DNA from: JBDRGC01 sp043818215
GTDB taxonomy: Bacteria > Chloroflexota > Anaerolineae > Anaerolineales > UBA11858
Assembly: GCA_043818215.1 (NCBI GenBank)
Contig: JBDRGC010000358.1
Location: 1-18,669 of the forward strand
Reading direction: 5' to 3'
DNA length: 18,669 bases
Shown here: one piece after another, positions 13,068 to 18,669 of the stretch
Numbering within the stretch: position 1 is the stretch's first letter
Layout: each line of letters begins with the position of its first letter
The notes under the pieces: model-generated
The model's input: the letters and a program-made list of their open reading frames with translations, nothing else
Database searches by the model: none
What the model was told of the DNA's origin: nothing
Program-made: the position numbers and the translations under genes

Positions 13068-16000
13068 ATGCTCAGACGATTGGTCCGCATGATCGGCGGC
13101 GACCCAGATAAAAAGAGAATCGACCAACTGGCAGTTATGGCCGGTGAAATCGACGCTCTGGAAACACAGTACGAAGTTCTCAGCGATGAGGAACTAAGCG
13201 CCAAAACCCGCGAATTCCGCATACGGCTGGCGAAGGGTGAAACACTCGACGACATTATGCCCGCGGCTTACGCTACCGTGCGCGAAGTCAGCAAGCGTAC
13301 CATCGGCTTGCGTCATTACAATATACAGATCGCCGGCGGGATCGCCCTCCACCAGGGTATCATTGCTGAAATGAAGACCGGTGAGGGCAAAACCCTGGTT
13401 GCCACCCTGCCTCTCTATTTGAACGCCCTCGCCCTCAATCCCGAGTGGATGACTCAGGCTAAAGTCAAATGGAGCGCAGACCCCGAGGGGTGGATATTCG
13501 CCCCCATAAATGGGATTCCTGTCGGGCGCGGCGTACACTTGGTCACCGTCAACGATTACCTGGCCCGCCGTGACGCCCGCTGGAAAGCCCCCATCTACAA
13601 TATGCTGGGGCTGACCGTCGGCGTGCTGCAAATGGCATCCCGCACCGAACACGGTAAAATGGCCTTTGTGATCGATCTCGAAAAATCATCTCCTCACGAA
13701 GACCAGCACCAATTGCAAATGGTGTCCCGCAAGCTCGCCTACGACGCCGACATCACCTACGGCACTAACAACGAATTCGGTTTTGACTACCTGCGGGACA
13801 ACATGAAAATGAGTCTGGCCGAGCGCAGCCAGCGCGGCCACCATTACGCCATCATCGACGAGGTAGATAACGTGCTCATCGACGAGGACCGCACCCCGCT
13901 GATCATCTCCGGCCTCTCTCACGAGGATACTGACAACTACGAGCGCATGGCCCAATTGGTCAAGCAGCTCAAACCCGAAGATTACGAGATCAGCATCCGT
14001 GACCGCAATATCACCCTGACCGAGATCGGTGAGACGCATGTCGAGCAGATTCTGGGCATGGCATTGCGAGATCCCGAACGTCCTGAAGACATCACTCCCG
14101 AACAGGCGCGTCTGCTGGGCCACCTCGAACAGGCACTGCGGGCTGAAAATATCTACAAGCGCAACAAAGAATATATCGTGCAAGCCGGCAAAGTGGTCAT
14201 CGTCGATGACTTCACTGGCCGCCTGATGCCCGGACGGCGCTGGTCGGACGGTCTGCACCAGGCCGTGGAGGCCAAAGAAGGCGTCAAGGTGCAAAGCGAG
14301 AACGTCACCTATGCCACCATCACCATCCAGAACTACTTCCGTATGTACGAAAAACTGGCCGGCATGACAGGCACCGCTATCACCGAGGCCGAGGAATTCA
14401 ATTCGATCTACAAGCTGGATGTCCTGGCTATCCCCACCAATCTGGAATACCTGACGACCGGCGAAGATGCCACCTTTGCCGCACTGGAAGGTCGCGACGA
14501 GTATGGCTACAAGTACACCTACTACGTGCCGCGTGAAACTCCACAAAGCGCACCCGCTTTCTGGAAACGCAAAGATTACCCCGATGTGATCTACCGCAGC
14601 GAGGAGGCCAAGCTGCGCGCCCTCGTGCGTGAGATTCTCACCTACCACGTTATTGGGAGGCCAATTCTGGTTGGCACCACCTCTGTCGAAATCTCCGACC
14701 TCGTCTCGACACGCCTGAAAGCTGACTCCATACGCCGGCTCGTGCAGACGCTTCTCATCCGCGAGGCCTGGGTCAAGAAGAACAATCGTACCGAAGACGG
14801 GCGGCAGATTCCAGAGCTGCAACATCTAAACGTCCCATTGGACAAGCTGCGGGCGACGGAGCTGCGCAATATGATTCGGGAAATGGATTTGGGAATTTCT
14901 ATCAATCCCGAGGATGAACGCAATTTAGAGCGTCTCATCACCATGTTAGACCTATCTCCATCCCACCAAGAACGCTTGGCGGGGGTTTTGAGGGGGGGCG
15001 TTCCCCATCAGGTGCTCAACGCCCGCAAGCACACCGAAGAAAGTCAAATCATCGCCGGGGCTGGGGCTTTTGGGGCCGTCACCATCGCCACCAATATGGC
15101 CGGCCGCGGTGTCGATATCAAACTAGGCGGCGAGCTGGCCGAAGAGATCATCTCCACGGTCAACCGCGTACTGCGTAAAACAGGGCTTGAGCACACTTAC
15201 GATATGTCTCTGGATGAACGGCAGCAGGCTTTGCTGGCTTTGGATCCCGGCGACTATGGCATCTACGAGACCGAGGCCAAATTCTTTCTCAAGTCGATGG
15301 AGGATATGGGGCAGGTCAAAGTTCTGGGTGGCTTGCACGTCATAGGTTCGGAACGCCACGAGGCCCGCCGCATCGACAATCAGCTGCGCGGTCGTGCCGC
15401 CCGCCAGGGAGACCCCGGATCATCGCGTTTTTACCTCTCTCTCGAAGATAATTTGATGCTGCGCTTCGGCGGGCAGCAAATGGAAGGAGTGTTGTCCCGT
15501 TTGAGTATAGATGAGGCTCTCCCCATCGAGAATGTTCTGGTCAGCCGCATCGTCGAGGGATCCCAGACCCGGGTCGAAGGCTCCAACTTCGACGTCCGCA
15601 AGCACTTGCTAGAATACGACGATGTGCTCAATACCCAACGCACCAAGATATACGAACAGCGCGACCGTATCTTTCTCAAAGACGACTTAAGCGAAGATGT
15701 GACCGGGATGCTGCGAGAAGAGGTCATGCAGCGCGTTCCCGAATCCCTGAAAGATGAGGACGGCCCCTGGAAACTGCTCTCCTGGCTGGAGCAGATCCAG
15801 CCCCCCTTGATATTGAAGGATGGCATCTTCCCGTCTTACACCCTGAAGTTGCTCATCGAAGATATCAACGGCGGGAGGCGGGAGGCAGGAGGCAAGAGGC
15901 AGGAGGCAGGAGGCAAGAGGCAGGAGGCAGGAGGCAAGAGGCAGGAGGCAGGAGGCAAGAGGCAGGAAGCAGGAGGCAAGAGGCAGGAAGCAGGATGCAA

Positions 16001-17342
16001 GAGGCAGGAAGCAGGAGGCAAGAGGCAGGAGACTCGCACAGCATTGCTGAAACTTGCCGCCGATGCCATCCGGGCCGAAAAAGAGCACCACCTGCACCAC
16101 CTGCACAAAGACGAGGGTCTGTTTGACCAAAGTCGGACCAGCATGGAATTTCAAATAGCCGAACGCCTGGAAACTTTCGATGTCTTTATCGAGGGTCTCT
16201 CTCTGGCAGACGAGACCGATACCCGCGGGCCTCAGGAACTGGCTACGGAATTGACAGGCTTGCTGCGCCTGCCCATCAAACTGACATCTGACCAAACTCG
16301 CTTACTGCGGACTGATCCCGAAGCAGTCGGCGATGTCGTGCGAGAACAGGTCGAGCAACTGGTGAGGGGATTGTTCATCGTTCGTCTCGTCGGAGCGGTG
16401 GAACGCGTTCTCAGAGAATCCCTGGAACTGGACAACATCGATTTACGCGCTAATGATTGGAATAGCATCACAGGGCAAGTGCTGGATGCCATCGAAGCCA
16501 CCTTCGACCAGCGGCAAGAGCGTTATATCGGAAACGGCACACCGGGACAAATTGCCGCGGACCTGGACATCAACCTCGAAAAAATGGGTGATCCCCTCTC
16601 CGAGCGTGATTTGCTCAAATTAATACTTGCTATGCCACAGGGACGGCGGGCGGGCTTCGATAAGAAGACTCACCGTAGGGTGTGGACGGGCACCACCCGC
16701 CTGACCTTCATCCACCTGGCAGCCCGCCGGCTGGCAAATCGCGATCCCGAGGAAATAGCCGCAGATGTGCTGGCGCATCTCGAAAACGCCCAGGCTGCCA
16801 TTCGCCGGGAATGGGGCCGGAACGAAATGAACCGGCTTGCTAAAGCCGATCTATCCAGCATCGAGGAGCCTGCCCGTGCCGGACTGCAACATGCCGTGGG
16901 CGAAGATGCCTGGGCTGCAATTCGATCACAGTCCATCAGTGCCCTCAGTGATGACCAGCAATCCCAAATCATCGACGAGTTGGGACGTCAGGGCTTGACC
17001 AGGGTTTACCGTGAACTGCTGCTGCGGGTGATCTCGAATTTGTGGGTTGAATATCTAACCCAAATGGAAGCCCTGCGCGTTGCTATTGGGCTGGAGGCCT
17101 ACGCGCAACGCGATCCGTTGGTGCAGTACAAAACCCGGGCCTTCGAGATGTTCCAGAACTTGCTCAACGATATGCGCGTGAGCCTGGTAACGAGTATGTT
17201 CACCTTCCGAGCGCGTGCTCAGAGTGCCGCGCAGGCCAGTATCAGCAGGGAAGAAGAGCCGCCAGCTCCAGAGGCTGCGCCCGAAGCCGAAGTCACAGAG
17301 GCGCAGCCAGCCATGAAGAAACGGCGGCGAAGGCGGCGATAG
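13068..17342 (+). CDS. secA: Preprotein translocase ATPase SecA, extra-long form
   Basis: The motor of Sec export, working at the membrane with SecYEG. At 1424 residues it is far longer than the usual 800-950. NBD1: Walker A MKTGEGKT (102-109), TVNDYLARRDA, YGTNNEFGFDYLRDNM, DEVD at 264-267. NBD2: GTTSVE (536-541), NMAGRGVD (676-683), LRGRAARQGD (773-782; RGRSGRQGD is usual). YDDVLNTQR marks the helical scaffold. Insertions: about 55 residues in NBD1 (DEVD is at 209-212 in E. coli), about 95 residues in NBD2 between TRLK (about 551) and HQVLNARKH (about 647), and a larger segment before GGLHVIGSERHE. A minisatellite-coded KRQEAGG tract lies at about 935-988. The C-terminus lacks the zinc finger and ends in an acidic/proline linker and KKRRRRRR. 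The ATG follows AGGTGA at 13058-13063. Confidence 0.96.
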   Translation: MLRRLVRMIGGDPDKKRIDQLAVMAGEIDALETQYEVLSDEELSAKTREFRIRLAKGETLDDIMPAAYATVREVSKRTIGLRHYNIQIAGGIALHQGIIAEMKTGEGKTLVATLPLYLNALALNPEWMTQAKVKWSADPEGWIFAPINGIPVGRGVHLVTVNDYLARRDARWKAPIYNMLGLTVGVLQMASRTEHGKMAFVIDLEKSSPHEDQHQLQMVSRKLAYDADITYGTNNEFGFDYLRDNMKMSLAERSQRGHHYAIIDEVDNVLIDEDRTPLIISGLSHEDTDNYERMAQLVKQLKPEDYEISIRDRNITLTEIGETHVEQILGMALRDPERPEDITPEQARLLGHLEQALRAENIYKRNKEYIVQAGKVVIVDDFTGRLMPGRRWSDGLHQAVEAKEGVKVQSENVTYATITIQNYFRMYEKLAGMTGTAITEAEEFNSIYKLDVLAIPTNLEYLTTGEDATFAALEGRDEYGYKYTYYVPRETPQSAPAFWKRKDYPDVIYRSEEAKLRALVREILTYHVIGRPILVGTTSVEISDLVSTRLKADSIRRLVQTLLIREAWVKKNNRTEDGRQIPELQHLNVPLDKLRATELRNMIREMDLGISINPEDERNLERLITMLDLSPSHQERLAGVLRGGVPHQVLNARKHTEESQIIAGAGAFGAVTIATNMAGRGVDIKLGGELAEEIISTVNRVLRKTGLEHTYDMSLDERQQALLALDPGDYGIYETEAKFFLKSMEDMGQVKVLGGLHVIGSERHEARRIDNQLRGRAARQGDPGSSRFYLSLEDNLMLRFGGQQMEGVLSRLSIDEALPIENVLVSRIVEGSQTRVEGSNFDVRKHLLEYDDVLNTQRTKIYEQRDRIFLKDDLSEDVTGMLREEVMQRVPESLKDEDGPWKLLSWLEQIQPPLILKDGIFPSYTLKLLIEDINGGRREAGGKRQEAGGKRQEAGGKRQEAGGKRQEAGGKRQEAGCKRQEAGGKRQETRTALLKLAADAIRAEKEHHLHHLHKDEGLFDQSRTSMEFQIAERLETFDVFIEGLSLADETDTRGPQELATELTGLLRLPIKLTSDQTRLLRTDPEAVGDVVREQVEQLVRGLFIVRLVGAVERVLRESLELDNIDLRANDWNSITGQVLDAIEATFDQRQERYIGNGTPGQIAADLDINLEKMGDPLSERDLLKLILAMPQGRRAGFDKKTHRRVWTGTTRLTFIHLAARRLANRDPEEIAADVLAHLENAQAAIRREWGRNEMNRLAKADLSSIEEPARAGLQHAVGEDAWAAIRSQSISALSDDQQSQIIDELGRQGLTRVYRELLLRVISNLWVEYLTQMEALRVAIGLEAYAQRDPLVQYKTRAFEMFQNLLNDMRVSLVTSMFTFRARAQSAAQASISREEEPPAPEAAPEAEVTEAQPAMKKRRRRRR
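15872..16032 (+). repeat. In-frame 21-bp minisatellite inside secA
   Basis: Seven tandem 21-bp units, each beginning AAGAGGCAGGA, preceded by a degenerate unit. They encode seven KRQEA(G/C)G-type heptads, one with Cys instead of Gly. Because 21 is a multiple of three, changes in copy number keep the frame. The unit looks like the GGAGG-rich noncoding minisatellites elsewhere in the window, not like secA sequence. Confidence 0.95.
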
Positions 17343-17415
17343 GGAAATAGACCTCGGAGGTCTCTCCCCCAGCAGGCCATACCAAAACCAGCAAATTTGT
17401 GGTACGCTTAATCTA

Positions 17416-17443
17416 GTAGGACGATTTTATAAAATCGTCCTAC
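17416..17443. repeat. 28-bp perfect palindrome between secA and add
   Basis: GTAGGACGATTTTA followed directly by its complement TAAAATCGTCCTAC. There is no loop and no U-tract, so it is not a standard terminator. It may end transcription weakly in both directions, be a mobile-element remnant (GTAGGAC resembles the MITE ends) or be a protein site. It ends 20 bp before the add start codon. Confidence 0.8.
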
Positions 17444-17463
17444 GACCAGCAGGGAAAAAATAA

Positions 17464-18519
17464 ATGTCTTATCAGAGAACCAAACGCCCGCATGAGTTTT
17501 ATCAAGCCTTGCCCAAAGTGGAGTTGCACCGCCACCTGGAAGGTTCAATGCGTTTGAACACATTGATCGAAATTGGACGTTCTCATGGCATAGAAATCAT
17601 GGGGACGGGTTATTTGCGCTCATTGGTACAAATTGGGGAAGACGAACCTTACACCTGCGATAATTTTCTCTCTAAGTTTGCTGCTTTACGCGTGTTTTAT
17701 CGCTCACCGGAGGTGATAGGGCGCGTCACCCGCGAGGCTATTGAGGATGCAGCTATCGACAATGTCCGCTACCTGGAACTGCGTTTTACACCTGTGGCGT
17801 TAAGCAGAGCGGAGGATTTTCCTCTGGACGAAGTTATGGATTGGGTGATCGAATCCGCGCAAGCAGGCGAAAAAGAATACGGTGTAATAACGCGCTTGAT
17901 CGCCAGTGTCAATCGTCACGAGAGCGTAGAACTTGCCGAACAGGTGACAAGTCTGGCTATAGAACGCAAAGATGCCGGAATCGTTGGATTGGACCTGGCG
18001 GGTGGTGAGGCCAATTCCCCTGCAACACCTTTCATAGGGTTATTCCGGGAAGCTCAACAAGATGGACTGCAAATCACAATACATGCTGGGGAGTGGGGCG
18101 GCGCGCCCAATGTATTCGAGGCGATCAAGGAATTTGGCGTTAAGCGTATCGGTCACGGGGTGCGCATCATGGAAGACGCCTCGACGGTTGCCATAGCCCG
18201 CGAGCGTGAGACTGTCTTCGAGGTGTGCATCACCAGCAATTACCAATCGGGTGTCGTTCCCGTCTTGAAGAAGCATCCTTTCCCGCAAATGCTCTCTGCG
18301 GGACTCAACGCCACACTCAACACAGATGATCCCAGTGTGTCACAGATCACTTTAAGTGACGAATACCGGCTTGCCTGCGAGGAGCTTGGCGTGCCGGTAT
18401 CGGTGCTGGCGGGCCGCATTCTGGCGGCGGCTCAGGCAGCTTTCTTGCCCGAGGAAGAACGTTATCAATTGGGGCAATCTTTGGAGAAGGAACTCAGTAA
18501 GTTCAAGACCAGGGGGTGA
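17464..18519 (+). CDS. add: Adenosine deaminase
   Basis: A 351-residue cytosolic zinc hydrolase that deaminates adenosine (and deoxyadenosine) to inosine in purine salvage; the length is normal for the family. Metal and catalytic motifs are complete: HRH (H22, H24) in KVELHRHLEGS, HAGE at 207-210, GHG with H231, and NTDDP with D288-D289. The SN of the TSN block is present, but the usual CPTSN reads CITSN. The close 6-aminodeoxyfutalosine or N6-modified-adenosine branches cannot be excluded. AGGGA lies about 10 nt before the ATG. A palindrome separates it from secA by 121 bp, so it may have its own transcript. Its last codons (AGG GGG TGA) already belong to the G-rich minisatellite that follows. 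Confidence 0.92.
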   Translation: MSYQRTKRPHEFYQALPKVELHRHLEGSMRLNTLIEIGRSHGIEIMGTGYLRSLVQIGEDEPYTCDNFLSKFAALRVFYRSPEVIGRVTREAIEDAAIDNVRYLELRFTPVALSRAEDFPLDEVMDWVIESAQAGEKEYGVITRLIASVNRHESVELAEQVTSLAIERKDAGIVGLDLAGGEANSPATPFIGLFREAQQDGLQITIHAGEWGGAPNVFEAIKEFGVKRIGHGVRIMEDASTVAIARERETVFEVCITSNYQSGVVPVLKKHPFPQMLSAGLNATLNTDDPSVSQITLSDEYRLACEELGVPVSVLAGRILAAAQAAFLPEEERYQLGQSLEKELSKFKTRG

Positions 18520-18610
18520 GGGGTGCGGGGGGTGCGGGGGTGCGGAGGGTGCGGGGGGTGGAGGGGTGCGAAGGGTGGAGGGGTGCGGAGGGTGCAGGGG
18601 TGCGGGGGAG
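18510..18610 (+). repeat. G-rich minisatellite at the add stop codon
   Basis: About ten imperfect copies of a GGGGTGCGGA/GGGTGGA word, starting inside the add C-terminal codons. Strong G-quadruplex potential on the plus strand. The remaining bases to the window end contain TCACGCTTCACGCACCACG, the same CACG words as at 12556-12590, and no gene. Confidence 0.9.
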
Positions 18611-18669
18611 GACGCAGATCGTCTTGGTGTTCCTACGGGATCACGCTTCACGCACCACGTATGGGGGTA

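Noticed and set aside
13686..14825. 379-codon open frame antisense to secA
   Set aside because: It mirrors the SecA reading frame, has no motif of its own and lies wholly within conserved SecA domains.
15872..16032. CRISPR array in the repeat tract of secA
   Set aside because: The units are contiguous 21-bp repeats without unique spacers and stay in frame.

Overview
The window looks like a chromosomal segment of a Chloroflexota bacterium, probably Anaerolineae. The clues are family-level and no search was run: a wHTH-BTAD-ATPase-TPR regulator, a small protein of a type often seen beside such regulators in this phylum, a secreted beta-helix protein ending in a YLPL-type C-terminus, a very long SecA without the C-terminal zinc finger, and many G-rich or palindromic intergenic repeats.

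Region 1 (276-6972) is a regulator with a cell-surface locus. A 1076-residue SARP/BTAD-type ATPase regulator on the minus strand is divergent from a plus-strand run: an 88-residue small protein, a 551-residue exported beta-helix protein that overlaps it by ATGA, and a lipoprotein with a discoidin-like domain and an NHL-like propeller. Between the divergent genes lie two TTTGACG heptamers exactly 11 bp apart, ending 9 bp before a TATAAT. This is the layout expected of a SARP operator. The lipoprotein gene is broken by a one-base frameshift near 6717 and loses its end near 6970.

Region 2 (about 6977-10242) reads as an eroded chromosomal integron. On the minus strand is a decayed N-terminal piece of an integron-type tyrosine recombinase. 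A promoter-like TTGCTT-N17-TATAAT fires away from it. Four attC-like sites follow in one orientation (7450-7571, 8822-8952, 9487-9612, 10118-10242). They delimit cassettes that carry a putative lipoprotein, a second ORF in the same frame behind one TAG, a small membrane protein and a DUF3795-like cysteine-rich protein. A 112-bp MITE with 13-bp inverted ends and a GTAAG target duplication sits exactly at the end of the second ORF. The integrase remnant abuts the truncated lipoprotein gene, so the integron boundary and the gene loss may be linked.

Region 3 (10329-18519) is core genome: a HIT-family hydrolase and murJ (lipid II flippase) on the minus strand, then secA (1424 residues) and add (adenosine deaminase) on the plus strand. 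The intergenic spaces hold minisatellites, palindromes and three hairpin-forming interspersed repeats. A 21-bp minisatellite has expanded in frame inside secA, and another overlaps the add stop codon.

The most interesting items are the integron with its atypical attC sites, the SARP-type operator of the surface locus, and a small CCC-loop-GGGTA hairpin embedded in three otherwise unrelated repeats.
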